Shown: one piece after another, positions 46,785 to 59,900 of the stretch
How the letters are laid out: the number at the start of each line of letters is the position of its first letter
How positions within the stretch are numbered: the first letter of the stretch is position 1
Source of the DNA: Galbula dea
Taxonomy: Eukaryota > Chordata > Aves > Piciformes > Galbulidae
Assembly (NCBI GenBank): GCA_013399015.1
Contig: VWZX01004911.1
Span: 2,172,340 to 2,236,339, forward strand
Direction: 5' to 3'
Length of the DNA: 64,000 bases
Position numbers and translations under genes: made by a program
The notes under the pieces: generated by a model
Database searches by the model: none
The model's input: the letters and a program-made list of their open reading frames with translations, nothing else
Told to the model about the DNA's origin: nothing

Positions 46785-49700
46785 CTGTTTGAGAAGAGAA
46801 AGAAACACAATTAGCAGCTTCCACATCTCTCAGCCACACAAAGATACACTCTGGACAAATACTCATTTTCCTATTTCCACCCATGGCAAAAGATGGATTT
46901 TTGCACTCCTAAGAACCTTCTTTGGTACCAAAGTCACTCTGAAAACAAATACTACCAACCACAAGAAGAGCTGATGCTGCTGAATGCCACACTTCTCTCT
47001 ACAGAAATACATCACACACACTACTGTGATAGATATCTTAGTTACTGCAAGTTCAATGTCAGGCAAGTGCAGCTAGAAGGGTCTGAAGGAAGAAAAAGAC
47101 AGCTGGCAAAACAAAAATTCTCCTCTCCAGCAGTGGATGCCTTACTGCATCCTTAACCAAGAAAGCTGGGAACAAGAAAGAGAAGCCAGTATCTCAAAAT
47201 CTCACTGCTGCATAAAAATTTTGGTCCTCCCTGCACATCATGCAACCAGTATCTACTGAGTACTAGAGAAGTTTTGTCAGCCTGCTGCTATGAACTCTTG
47301 AAGAGACAACTGCAGATTTATCCCTCTAGAGGAAGAGTGGCAAGAAACAACAAACTTTTCCTCAGCAAAACTGAGCACACTGCAAATCACTTACAGATTT
47401 AGGAAGCATTCCAGCTCCACTTTATAGATAGTCTAAATACAATTTTTTCCAGATGGTTGGCAGTGGTGTAACAAACATTTTTTTACTTCACCCCATTTTA
47501 GCCTAAGAAGAATAATGAGAAAATTTAGTTTCCACTCTTCCAAATGTTCTTCAGGTACCAATGAGGAGGCAAGGAGACAGTGGTAAAGGACAGCACAGCA
47601 ATGCTATCAATATCTCCTCCAAAACAACCTCAATCTGTCACTCCCAATTTTTTCTGACCCTTGAAGATCCCACTGCTTTTGTGACAGCAGTTTTTCCAGG
47701 GTAATTATAACTTGCACAATTCCCTTCCAATTAAGAAAAACAAAGCCAGAAGCACACTCTACTCCTAGTAGAAGAGCTTGCCATGTTAGAAGCCAGTTCC
47801 TTCCTCCTCTGCAAGAAATCAAACTGCATGATGCCTGTTTCCTTGCCACTATAGGATTTGATATCAATCTTTGCTTCATGGCAAGTATCTGAGCTCTTAT
47901 TCAACAAGTTCTTATTTACAAGTCCTGATCTCCACAAGTACAAAACTTTATACAGTTCCTTCTCTTGACTCTTGCTACAGTGCTGTTGCAATTGCTCTCA
48001 GCTGGATGATAGTTTCCTTCCCTTTTTCCTGTGCTGAGAGACCTTTCAACCTTCTTGCTCATCAGCCACAAGTTTCTGACTTACTTTTGTCAAAGTGCTG
48101 CATTCTCCCAGGCAAGGATGCAAGAGGTCAAAACATGAACAAGTCATACAAGTTTGAAGGCTTCCAGTGCAAAGTGATCAGCAAGTGCTCTACTTGCCCA
48201 AGGGAAAGGAGCAGCAGCTTCACCTCAAAAAGACACAGGCAGTTCAAGCCACTAACAACCATAGTGCCTAGGAATCAAAGAAAGGAAGAAATCCTCTTAA
48301 CTAACAACCAGTTCAAGAGTAGCAGCTAGCTCAGATTTCTGGGTGAACAGGAGAACTGATAACACTGTCAATCTGTACTGCAAGTACAAGTCAGTGTACT
48401 TGTCCCCCTGGTATCTTGCCTTGTGGCAGCCTTGATTCTACAAAAATGCTTGTGCATATGAAAGCTGCTGCCAGTCACTGAGTGTCTCCAAACTTTCCAG
48501 CCCCATCAGCAGTATATCTGGAAGTATCTCTTCCAAAGTCTCTAAATATGTCATATCTTCGTGGAAAATCTGTCCTTGAGGATTAAACTATGTAAAACTT
48601 TAAACAGGGGTGGAAAGAGGGAATGCAATGAAAACTATTGCTCCAGAAAACAGGAACTTGCATCTCAGGGTGACTTCTGTTCACCCCAGAAGCCATCATC
48701 ACCAGCTGGGAAGACTCCACTCATCTGCCAAAAAAGAAGTTACATTAGAGGGCTTCTTTAACCCTCTGAGGTGTTGTTCCCTTGAAGATGCCAGACATTT
48801 ATGGGTTCAATTGTCCACAAGTACTGCATCCTTTGAGCAAAACAGCAGCCAGCATTTTGCATACACACAAGATTACAGCCTGCTGGTGCTCAGCACTACA
48901 GTTCCCTCATTTTGTCCATGCTTTCTTCCCTCTTCCCTTTTTGTTTAGTCTCTGGTTTTTATTTAAGCTCTTGCAGGAGGATTATCCTTTTGTTATACAC
49001 AGCTCATGTGGTGGGACCCAGTTCTGAAACAGCCTTATGTTTATCTGCAACACAGACCAGCAACTCCAATATACTATAGTCTTGCATAGAAGACACTAAG
49101 AAATACAAGTTATTACTTAAAAAATTGTCAGTTATTTTATCATTAAGAACCTCAGAATAAAGAAGGTCATGCAGATAAATGCCTGTTTCTCCTCTCCCCC
49201 CTCCTGCACAATAACAACTGCATTACAAAAGGACTCGTGAAGTGGAACTCCATCACACCACATGCAGTTTCACTACAAAGACAATGAAGCTTTCCTATTT
49301 TTACAGGAAAATACTCTCACCAATTACAAATGAAGCCACTAGAATCAAAGACTTAACTGGAAGCAAGAGATATGCTGTGTTCTGATGTGCACCTCACACG
49401 ACACCTTAAGCACATTGTTATTTGTATTAAGGTTCAGTCACAGCCCTTTAAGTTCTAGATAAGCTTTGTAACTGTAACACAATATGCACCGAAGTCACTT
49501 AGTAACAGTTGCAAATTCTCCTAAGGTGCTAGGAGCATCTTTGAAAGGACAAAGGGATACATTTTGCATCAGAGTTACACTAGGAACAACACTCCTATCA
49601 CCTTTTACCTTCATTTTTTAGTTAGCAGAGTTTAACATGAATTTGCATGCAGCTAACACACAGTGATAACAGCATTTAGATTTCATGAGCCAAAGAGCTA

Positions 49701-52309
49701 GGATAAGTCCTTTCCTCTTCCTAAAAGCAACAGCAAAAAGTTACTTTCAACTAGGTTGAAATACCAGAAGACAAACCCATCCTGTTTGCTTCACACTCAG
49801 CAGTTGTCACCTGCATTTCCTCCTCCTGCCTGTGATGCACCCAAATGAATTCACTCACACACGAGCAACTGCAGCTACCAGCTTTTATCCAAACTGCCAC
49901 TGAAGGAAGGGTTCAGTACTCCTGCATCAGACTTCAGGAGTTTAGACCTAGAAGTTTTTTCATTAAAAAATATCATATCCCATTCATATCTTTTAGTTCT
50001 ACAGTGTGAAAGAAATACCAAGGAGAGAGAGAGATTTTCTTACACCCACAGTAATCACTCAGAATCTAACAACCACTTTCCAGACAGGACTTCACTTGCC
50101 CTTTGCTGTGGAGAACACTCTTCCAGCAGGCAGGGTTTGCAGGATTACAGGCTAAGATCATAGTATTATATAAAATGATAATATTACATTATTATCTCTG
50201 CAGGCTTCACTTCAACAACCAGTGCTCATAGGCAGGACCTGGCTACTCAAGGCTTGGACTCCCAGGAAGGAGCTTTTGCCTGGGGATGGCAGCCCAGCTG
50301 CACTGCCACACTGATGACTGTGTGCAGATCATCTTCTAAAGACTAGGAAAAAAAGCTGCAAGCAGAAAGGCACCTTAAGAGAACTGAAAGTTTGTAATTT
50401 GTGGTGACAACACACTCCTGACCACAGGCAACCCAGATTTTGTGGCTGACAAGATAAAGGACAAAGCTCATCTATTTCCTCAAATTTTAAGGTGAGAAAT
50501 TGGTATAAAGCAACTGGATTTATTCTAGGATTTGTGACATGAAGAAAAACTGCCACATCTCTTTTTATTTTGTAACAGGCTGACTTCACTAGAGAAGAGA
50601 TGCTATTTTTAAAGCTCAAATGGAAAGATAATAGATAAAAACATCAAAAATAAGTGTAACACCCATCACAACAGCACAACTTCATATCTAGGTGGAAAAT
50701 CTGTACTGCAAGCTGCATTATCTTACATTTTGCTTTGAGAATTTCTCTGTACTGGGTTGCCCAGAATATTCACAATACAATTTTACTCTTTGAAATGACA
50801 TTTAAAGTGAGTGTCAAAGCAAGCAACACAAAACAAGGAAGCTTAACATAATTGAAGCAAGTCCTGAAGAAGCTATTTGGGCAGAACCTAGCTTTTCTAG
50901 TCATTTGGCTTATTTGCACAACAATGCCTACAATATACAAAACCAGATTAGCAAGAGTCATGCTAAGCATAGAATGTGACATCAAAAACATGTAAGAGCT
51001 CTAATCAAGGGCTACTACCATTCTGGTTCATCTGAATTAAGCTTTGCACCTTGCTGATGTTGGGAAGTCATCCACCAACAGGTTAAAGAGAACACTATGC
51101 TGCCCAAGAACATGATTTAGAAATGTAGATACTAATGCTGAAATAAAAATGCCATGTTTGGCCCAAGCAAGTAACCCCAACATTTGAACAGGTAAGGGAC
51201 AGAAATATAACTGCTGGTCACATGAGCACAAAGGACAAAATAAAGCATAAACACTGCAATAAATACTGTGGAAACACACACAAAAATACCTGCACCACAT
51301 CCATAGCACACCTGGAAACAGGTTCAAGAGAGAGGAGGGAATTACTAGGACTGACAAACTGCTTTCCTGAAGTGCATCTGTCCTAGACATGATGAAGGGA
51401 GAAGAGAGTCATCCTGTACCTGTCAATCAGCTGGTTCTGAAGCATCTCAAAGCCTTCTGTGTTGAACCTGTAACTCCACAGGGACCTGCACCAGGTGATC
51501 TGCCCTCTGATAACACACTTTGCTTTCAAAGGCTTAACTCTGCACAGGTCAGAGTGTCCCATACAAGCTCACAGTCCCCAGCAGTAGAAGGTAAAGGGAA
51601 CTCTATTCCAGAGACACAGCATCAATAAGATCAGTCCCAGACTCTGCACAGTTCCCACCTATTTTAAACCATTTCCTCCCAGTTTGATTTATTTTTAAAA
51701 CCAGAGCAACAGAAGTACAAGCCTTTGAAAACCAACCCCTTGATAAAGTGTCTGATTCCTTTGTGACAGGCATGTGAGCACCTCTCTGAGCAAAGACACA
51801 CATGCTCCTTGTAAGGAGAAGTTCTACCTTCTGAACCCAAAGGTGTGGAGATCCACTGTCTGCTGAATGGTTGGAGGCTGCCCCTGCACTTTTCACACCT
51901 ATATGCCAGATGAGGCTGTGGAGATGACCTTTAATGTCCACAGCAACATCTCATCTGCTTACAGCTCTACCAAGTACTAAAAGTTGTAATTTCCTATGCC
52001 ATTTATCTGGACAGGTTAACAATCCCTCAAGTCTGCAACCAACTATGTGTTTGTTCCTCAACAGGTTAAAACTAAACCAGCTTATGTCTGTGTCCCTAAG
52101 ATCCTTAGGAACCCCAAACACTAGTACCTGGTCAAAACAGCCTGTAGGAGGTTAAATATGCAGTTACTATGACTGAGTTAATTCAACATAACTAGTTATT
52201 TCATACTAACTCCTTCCATGTGAACCCTCAACAAAACCCAGCCTGTTAACTGAAGTTACTCCTCCTTAGAGAAACATTTACATTTCTATAGAAAGGGCAA
52301 CAGTGACAG

Positions 52310-52344
52310 CTGGAATGCTGTTCACTTGACTGGAATGCTGTTCA
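52310..52344. repeat. 20-bp partial tandem duplication
   Basis: CTGGAATGCTGTTCACTTGA is followed at once by CTGGAATGCTGTTCA. Intronic. Confidence 0.85.
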
Positions 52345-53918
52345 GCCAGCTCAGTTCTGAAAGCCTTGGCTGACTGTGGCTGTTGTGTCTTATTCCTCCA
52401 GACCTCAAGTTGAAATTTCACATCATGCAGGAGGAGTTCTGGAAAGTCATTGCTTTGTTGACACCATCCTGCTCCCTTCACAAACCTTGGGGTTTTCTCT
52501 TACAGCACAGGTTCTAGCTCTGGGAGACATCTAATACACTAGGTCATGTTTATTATACAGACACTGAAAGTACTTGTGAGATCAAAGAACATTGAGGTAA
52601 AAGCAAGTAAGCAGTCCTGAAAATAAACAGAGATGGCCAGCAGCAGGAGCAGGTAGGGTGTTAGAAGTTCACTACACTGGAATTAGAGTGCCACCAAAGA
52701 ATTCATGAACTAGCACACTCATCAGATTTCTTTCACATGCCTAACAAAGGTTTGTTGGATGTGCACTTCCACAGCACAGTTTAAAAGAAATGAAGTTTAT
52801 TAACTTGAAAGGAGAATACTTGCAAGCAAGGAAAAACAACAAAAAGAAAGGAAAAGAGGAAGTCACTTGAGGCCTTCCTCAGGGGACAAAAGGAAAGAAA
52901 ACTTTCTGTTAAATCTCACCCAAAAATGCTGAAGAAATACTGCCAGGGGGAGGAAGAGAAGGGACAAATCCCACAAACTCTGAAAAGATACTCATTTTTC
53001 AGGTCTTTGCTTTTCTTGAATGGGTCAAAAGGGCAGAAGCTCAATTCACTAGAAAGACTATTGCCAGGATTTAAAATTAGCTCAATGCAAAGGAAAATTC
53101 ATTCCCTGCCCAGTTTCATCCAACTAACAGCATCTGTTAAGAAAGCAACATTTTCATTAGCTTGAGATTCTGAGTTCAGGATGCACCTTCTGTCCAGAAA
53201 GAAGAGTCAGCAGCAGATCAAATACACACACCCTTCACAGGAATATTAAACATAATAAAAAAATAAATATAAACCTCAACAGTCTGCAGCATGACTGGTG
53301 GAATAAGAGCCAACTCCACCTTTTCTGGAGTTGCTAGCTGAAAGAAAACATAGCTGTAGTACTTCAAGGGAGAGAAATAAATAGCTTGAACTAGAAAATA
53401 AATGTTCATGTGGTTTTGCTTCATCACATCTCTTGAAAGCATCAAACTGCAGTATTTCATCTCTGAATAAAAGCTGCAGCAAGGATGAATCTTAATTGAC
53501 TCATGAAATTAGGGTACCAACAACACTGGATCTAAATCATCTACAGAAAGTAGCCAAGCCAATTTAATTGGCAATTTAGATACCTGCTGTAATTATTTTG
53601 CACTTAATATCTCCTCAGCCAGAGAACAGCTACACAGGTGGCAGAATCCAGGAGAGGAGTTTATTTATCAAGTTAGCTTTGTTTCCTACTCCAAAGTCTG
53701 AATGTCAGAGCATCTTCCACCAAGATGTCTTAGCAAGATGAAAGTCACCCCACAACCCCAGCAGGAAAAGGGCAACTTCATTCTCAAGGGTCAGCTGGAG
53801 ACCAGCTGAGGACCTGGCCCACTGTCACTTTTCCACTTCTTTGAAGACTGCAGCTATCCCTGTTAGAGGCCTTAATGTAGCTGGGAGCTACTGAATGTCC
53901 TGGGGACAGCTGAGTACC

Positions 53919-54386
53919 TGTCCTGGTCCTGCTGGGATGGAGTTCATCTCCTTTCTAGTAGCCTGTATGCTGCTTTCTCCCTTCCTCACAGTGAGCAGGA
54001 TGGGGGTGGAGCAGGTACTGGGAGGCAACACAGCCAAGAGAGCTGACCCCAAGTGACCAAAGGGACATTTCCTGCCACAGAACATCACACTTGGCAATAA
54101 CACTGGCAGGGAGCTCTGCAGGGGCTGCCACTGCTCCAGCTTGGGACATTCTGTGGTTCTGTGACTGGCTGGACACAGGTTAGCTGATAGGGAGAGATTG
54201 CTTTTGCAGCTTTTATTCCTAGTTGGCTTTCCCCCCTGCTTTTACTTATGAAAGTGTCTTTGTCTCTACTCTCAAGCATTCTCCCTTGTGACCTCCCTGA
54301 ATCTCTCCCACATCCCATGGAGGGAGGAGATTGGGGAGGGGGGCTGCTGTGTGGGACCCAGCTGCCTGCAGGGGTCAACCACATCA
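53919..54386 (+). mobile_element. Old avian endogenous-retrovirus solo LTR (probable)
   Basis: About 468 bp bounded by TG and CA, with blocks I recognise from common avian ERV LTRs: CTGCTGGGATGGAGTTCAT near the start, CCAAGAGAGCTGACCCCAA and GACCAAAGGGACATTTCC in the first third, and CATCCCATGGAGGGAGGAGA with GGGGTCAACCACATCA at the end. Flanks GTACC and GAACC could be a 5-bp target duplication with one change. No internal viral genes are present. It is diverged and lies antisense to OSBPL2. The family name is not assigned. Confidence 0.65.
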
Positions 54387-56232
54387 GAACCAAAGCATCC
54401 TAAGCTGAGTTTAACTGAACTCATTTTTAAAGCATTTGAAACAATAGTGGCAAAAAACCTGAACACCTGAAAATGTAGCTCTGAACACATGAGCCAAACA
54501 GATTTATGGCAGAGATTATCATGTTGTGTTCCCTCAGGAATAAAGATTTTGGGGGATATTTCACAAGAACTAGAGCCCACTAAAATGCAAGCAGTCTGTT
54601 TTGCAACAGTCTTAAACTGGTATTACAGATCTGCAAGAGCAAAAGTCAGAGGTTCTGCTACAGTTTAATTTCCTTTAAAGCTACATTTATAGCAGATGCC
54701 TAATAGTATCCAGTCTAAGGGTGTTACTATGTTTGCTGTTGTCAAGAGTTAAAGAAAAAACCCCCAAATGATAAACTTTGACTTCTGAGACAGGAGAAAT
54801 CTCCTTTAGAGTTCAGTTTTAACAAAGAAGCCACTCTGATAGTAAACCTTGCACAGCACTTAGAACTATATTTAAGCCAAAATAAGACCACACAGCAAAG
54901 TCATTTGCATCTCTAAAGACAGGTAGCATTTTTGTTTCACTGTTAACCAACCACTCAAAGCCTAGAAAGAACACAGGCACAGGGGAGAAGCTCTGCTCTT
55001 CTAACAAGGTTCTCACTTCATCCAGTGAGCAAACATGCTGCTACACAGACCATTATAAACAGGCTGGTGAGCTAATTTCTCCTTAGCTTTAACAGATACA
55101 AGTTCTGTAATTGAGAGTTATTAAAAGGATTCTGGTTCTCACTTGATGGCAGACACACTGTAGGGAACAGAATCTCCAGCAGCCTCTGCCACCTCAGCTG
55201 GTTAGGTCTGAAGTGAGTGACTGTACTACAGACACCTCAGAACTCAAACACTGACCTTCTTCAGACTTTCCACATCATCATTACTTTTCAGCTATCATTA
55301 CTCTCAAAACCCAATGAGATAATTAACAGATTCCTCTGGGAGCTCAAAAACCCCCAAACCTGGAAGAGTAAAATAATGCTAGTAGAAAGGTAATGAAGTT
55401 ATCCATTCATGAGAAAACATCTCTTGACAAAGATCATAAGCATGCAAACTTCTTTGTAACACCCCAGAGGTTCACAGCATCTCCACAAGCACAAACCTTC
55501 TCTCACCTGAAACTCTGAACAGCAGAGCAAAGCAACTGAACTCAAACAGGAATGCTGCAGATCAAGGTTTCCACCCAGTCTAATACCAAGCACAGCCACT
55601 ACTTGTCCAACAGAGCAATAAACAGTTTAAGTCTGGGACTTTAAAATAAAGGAGGGTCAAGATTAAAAAGCCTGGATGTATTTCTGCAGCTGCAGGCACA
55701 ATTCACCTTTTGTGCATGCTCCCACCAGATTTCTGAACAATCCCAAGAAGACAACACAACCCAGGCTCCTGCATTTTCTGAATGGAGAGCTGCTGTCACA
55801 GTTACTAAAAATCTGCCTCATTAAATTATGCGCATAATAAAGTACCCTGAAATAAGCTAAGGGATCTGTCTAGACCAGCAAATGAACTCCCAACTGGAAT
55901 GCTATTTTTAAAAATAAATACAGTTTAAGTAAGCTTAGTCTATTCTTGTAACTTATTGATCCTGAAAATGAAGACATTATCTTTGTGCACTGAATCAACA
56001 CTAACACTTCTGAAGAGTGGAACTGAAGGCAATGGGAAGCCACATTTGACACATTCTAATTGCTTACTCCTCTCATACAACTTGCTATCACAAGTCTTTA
56101 AGAACAGAAAGTAAATCATGACACCATCATACATTCTTCTGCATGGTAATAATGAAGAATTGAAGGCCTGAGCCAATGTAATCTTTCATTCTGGGGTGGC
56201 CTGTCCCAGAAAATAACCAAAACCATACAAGA

Positions 56233-56870
56233 ATCAATACAGAATCACTGAGGCTGGAAAAGACCTCTAGGATTTTCAAGTCCAACTGCCAACCTAACAC
56301 TGTCAAGTCCCCACTACACCATGGCCCTCAGCACCACAGCTGCATGTTTTTAAACACTTCCAGGGATGGTGACTCCACCACTGCCCTGGGCAGCCTGGCC
56401 CAATGCCTAACAACTCTTTCAGAGAAGAAATTTTTCTTAATACCAAATCTAATCCTCCCCTGCCACAACTTGAGGTGATTTCCTCTCATCCTGTCACTTG
56501 TCACCTGGGAGAAGAGACCAACCCCAACCTCTCTTTAGCTAGTTGTAGTGAGTGTGAAGGTTTCCCCTCAGCCTCCTTTTCTCCAGGCTAACCAACCCCA
56601 GTTCCCTCACCTGCTCCTCACAACACTTGTGCTCTAGACCCTGCACCAGCTTCATTGCCCTTCTCTGGCCACACTCCAGCACCTCGAGGTCCTTCTTGAA
56701 GTGAGGAGCCCAAAACTGCACCCAGGATTGGAGGTGTGGCCTCACCAGTGCCGAGTCCAGGAGGACAATCCCTGCCCTACTCCTGCTGACCACACTAGTG
56801 CTGATCCAAGTCAGGATGTTGTTAACCTTCTTGGCCACCTGGGCTCACTACTGGCTCATCATCAGCCAGG
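56233..56870 (-). mobile_element. CR1 LINE 3' fragment with reverse-transcriptase remnant
   Basis: A minus-strand, 5'-truncated CR1. The plus strand reads GAATCACTGAGGCTGGAAAAG, CAAGTCCAACTGCCAACCTA, CCAGGGATGGTGACTCCACC, TGGGAGAAGAGACCAACCCC and TGCCCTTCTCTGGCCACACT. A 99-codon open frame on the minus strand (56539-56838) carries the tail of the CR1 polymerase (VRPHLQSWVQFWAP, LVSLEKRRLRG). It is too short to be active. Confidence 0.92.
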
Positions 56871-59698
56871 ATATAACCCATAACCTGTGTTATTTTGCAA
56901 CAGGAAACATATCAAAGTCCTTTATCTTCCAAAGTAGCAGACAGAGGGTGACCAACTTGTTCACTGCTCTCACTTTGTAATGCATTCAGCCAGGTGAAGA
57001 TGTCTGTGTGACCAGTTACATATTCAAACTCAGCAACCAAGATACTGAGCATGCTCTTTGCACCCTTGATTTTGTGCATTTCTTCCCCCAAAAATGTAAA
57101 AGAACCAAACATTTTAGTTATTTCACAGAGAGGAAGCAATTTAAACCATCAGAACAGTGTCAAAGACAGACATTCTGCATACCTTTGTGACTCAGGTGAC
57201 AAACCTAATGCTGAGGGAAAGACTAGACAAAATGTCAACTTGCAAAGGGAAGTTCTGCTTATCAAGTAGCATGATGCAACACTGCATTGTTGAAGGACAA
57301 GTTACTTCAAACACCTAAGCTAATGAATTACCTGCTTAAAAATTCAGTGTACTTGCATGTGAATCTTGCTGTCAAACAACAACTCCAAAATCATCTGACT
57401 GGCACTACAAACAGTGATTTAAAAATGTAACCTTATCAAAGCAAAAAAGCCCAGTTGGTATGTTTGCCAGCCAACACTAACATAACAGAAAGCTAAGCTT
57501 TCTGTCTTTGTTCCAGGGCAGCATGTGTGAAGTTCACACAGTACAATTCACAAGAAGAAAGGCTGAAAGAAATACCAGTTTCAATCATCAAACCTGCAGC
57601 TTTAGCAAGTACATATCAGAGAAAGCAATAACAGAATTAAAATTGATTCAAAGAAGCCACCCAACAGTGAAAAACACCCTCCACCATCAGCTACTAAATC
57701 AAGTACACTTCCTAGGATGTTAGCAAACAAACAAGGACAGCACCATGCTGGTTTCAGTACTGCATCACCTGAAACCTCTACCCTATCTCATCTTCAACTC
57801 CTTGCAGGTAGAGCTTGTTGTCTAATCATCATTTTCCATCATGAACTTTTATCTTCCATTTCTAAGATTAGATTGGCATGGCTGGAGAGCTGCTTTTGGA
57901 GGAAAATGGCATCTTTCTCCCTGGATAGCAGATGTCTCAGTGTTCCCTGTGGAGTATTGCTCCCTGAAGTTACAAGTTCATGCTGAGGTGCTGCTGGTTC
58001 AGGAAAGGCACATGAAAAATCACTCTTGATCTTAGCCTAGATCACCCTCAGCTTTCTGTCACATGGTCAAACATTTGTATGACTTGACAACTATTTTAAG
58101 AGAAGCTATGTTTACAGTAACTGAAAGCCCAGAGGGCTACTTAGGGGAAAATCACTCCTCAGAATGTCTTGCTTCCATGCTAGTTTAGCCAGTTCTCCTA
58201 CTTCCATCCCACAGCACAGTGCTTTGTGTTTGGAAGTTACCCAAGTCACTGCTTCCAGAAATTGCCCTCAGGTTTCAGTCCCAGAGCATACTGGTAGAAA
58301 GTTTGTTAAGATGATATATGTATGGTTGCCCCCAGTGGAATGTGGAGTTACTGAACTCTGAAAGGTTAAGTTGGAATGAAACAAATTTATTGCTGCTTGC
58401 ATGCATAAGGTTTAAAAAGGGAAACACTGGGAGCAGAGTGGCACAGTAATGCTAATCTACACTGCAGATCTGCATCTCCTTGTTACTTTTCCTTTTTGAA
58501 ATCTTAAATGAAGGCTATGTATTTGAATTGGGAAAAATCACAGTAAATGAAAGCAGTATCTGCTTGCACTCAACGAGCTTTGGCAGATACTTCTGAAGGA
58601 AACACAAGGCCATGGCATCCACAAAAAAACAAGGTGGTTTTGAACCCACATCTGAAATTCTGGCCTACAAGGCTCCAGAGCAACAAATCACTTCCAAAAA
58701 AGGTCCTAAATCCAAACATACAGATAGCACAAACATGATCAATATCCAAAGTAAATAAATGGCAACATAATTTATACCTTTGTCACCATGCAGAAGTTCT
58801 GGTGGCATGTTATTTAATAAAAAGCCTTTTTTCCTGCTATTTTTCTCATCTTGCTTGTCTCCCTTTCAGGAGCTCTGTAAGAGAAACATTGAGTAGGTAA
58901 CTGAAGAACAAACCAAAAACTAAAAATAAAGCCAGACTGAAATAAATCCTAACTGCTCTCTGTGCTTCAGCTGCGGCCCAAAAGGCCCCCTGAGGCTCCT
59001 GTACCATGCATTCACCTTGAGAACTGGGCATCATACCTTCACTAAACAACCCAGCTCCAAAAACAAACAGAAAAAACCAAACTTGGACAAATCCCTGCGT
59101 TAGGGCTGACAAAGCTCCACCGACCTGCACCCTGCATTCTCCACAGCGATGTCCCTCAGCCCCTGCTATCTCCTCTGTCCCCCGAGCACAGCCCCACGGT
59201 TAACGTGGTTCTGCCACCCTGCCCGCAGCCCGGAGCCCTCGAGGTCAGCTGGAACACGGCAGGGGAACACCATTTCGATCCAACACGCTACTGACTCGAC
59301 CGCACAGGCCTACGGTTCGCAGCGCCCTGAGAAAGCAAGGGTGCGGGTCAAGGATCCCGCATCTGCCGAGCGCTCTCGGGTGGCCGCGCTCCCCCGGCCC
59401 TGTGACTACCAGCGCCTGCCCTGGCCAACCCCCCGCCCTCGGCGACACTGACAGGACGCTCCGCGGCACTGAGAACAGCCGGTAGCGGTCAACCGGGGAG
59501 GAGACCCCCGCGCCGGGCTGGGCCGCGGCAGGCCCGGGCGGGGCTGGGGGAGGCGCTGCCTCCCTCCCCTCAGCGGGGGCGCCGGGGCAGCAGGTGAGGA
59601 AAGAAGAGCCGAGGCGAGCCCCCCTGAGGGGAGCGGCTCGGTAGGATGAGAAAGGCAGAGCGAGGCTGCGCGCCACAAGGCAGACCCAGCGGCATTAC

Positions 59699-59724
59699 CT
59701 GACACCACGCTCCCACGACGGCCC
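59699..59724 (-). other. OSBPL2: OSBPL2 non-coding exon 1 (visible part)
   Basis: A minus-strand donor TCAG|GTAATG ends the exon at 59699. Its upstream part runs into the N gap, so the transcription start is not visible. Confidence 0.5.
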
Positions 59725-59740
59725 NNNNNNNNNNNNNNNN
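59725..59740. other. Assembly gap (16 N)
   Basis: Sixteen unresolved bases in the GC-richest part of the OSBPL2 promoter. The true length may differ. Confidence 0.98.
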
Positions 59741-59900
59741 TGGCGCGGGGGGCGGGGGAGGGGGCGGGCTATGCAGATGACAGCGGAGCCGGGGTGGGGG
59801 GCCGTGTGCTGGGAGGCTTCACCGGCAGCGTTTAAGAGGGAGCGGTGCGGCGTCCGCTGCACGAACGGACACGATCCTGCTGGATCGACATGGTCCATTT

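Larger units (their letters stand above)
46785..59698 (-). other. OSBPL2: OSBPL2 intron 1
   Basis: 12.9 kb, AT-rich. It holds an ERV-type LTR (53919-54386), a CR1 fragment (56233-56870) and a small tandem duplication (52310-52344). The CpG-rich last 550 bp are continuous with the promoter island. Open frames in it show no known domain. An alternative first exon cannot be excluded. Confidence 0.65.
59150..59900 (-). promoter_or_regulatory. OSBPL2: OSBPL2 CpG-island promoter
   Basis: A CpG-dense block with several GC boxes (GGGGCGGG-type runs near 59,745-59,770) and no TATA box. It includes the predicted first exon and the assembly gap. Either strand could be transcribed from such an island. 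I see no supported gene on the plus strand. Confidence 0.7.

Noticed and set aside
56539..56838. 99-aa minus-strand open frame as a gene
   Set aside because: It is the tail of a CR1 element polymerase in a truncated copy.
59149..59708. Open frames of 100-143 codons on both strands near the OSBPL2 promoter
   Set aside because: GC-driven chance frames; no domain, no splice structure, and the predicted first exon of OSBPL2 is non-coding.
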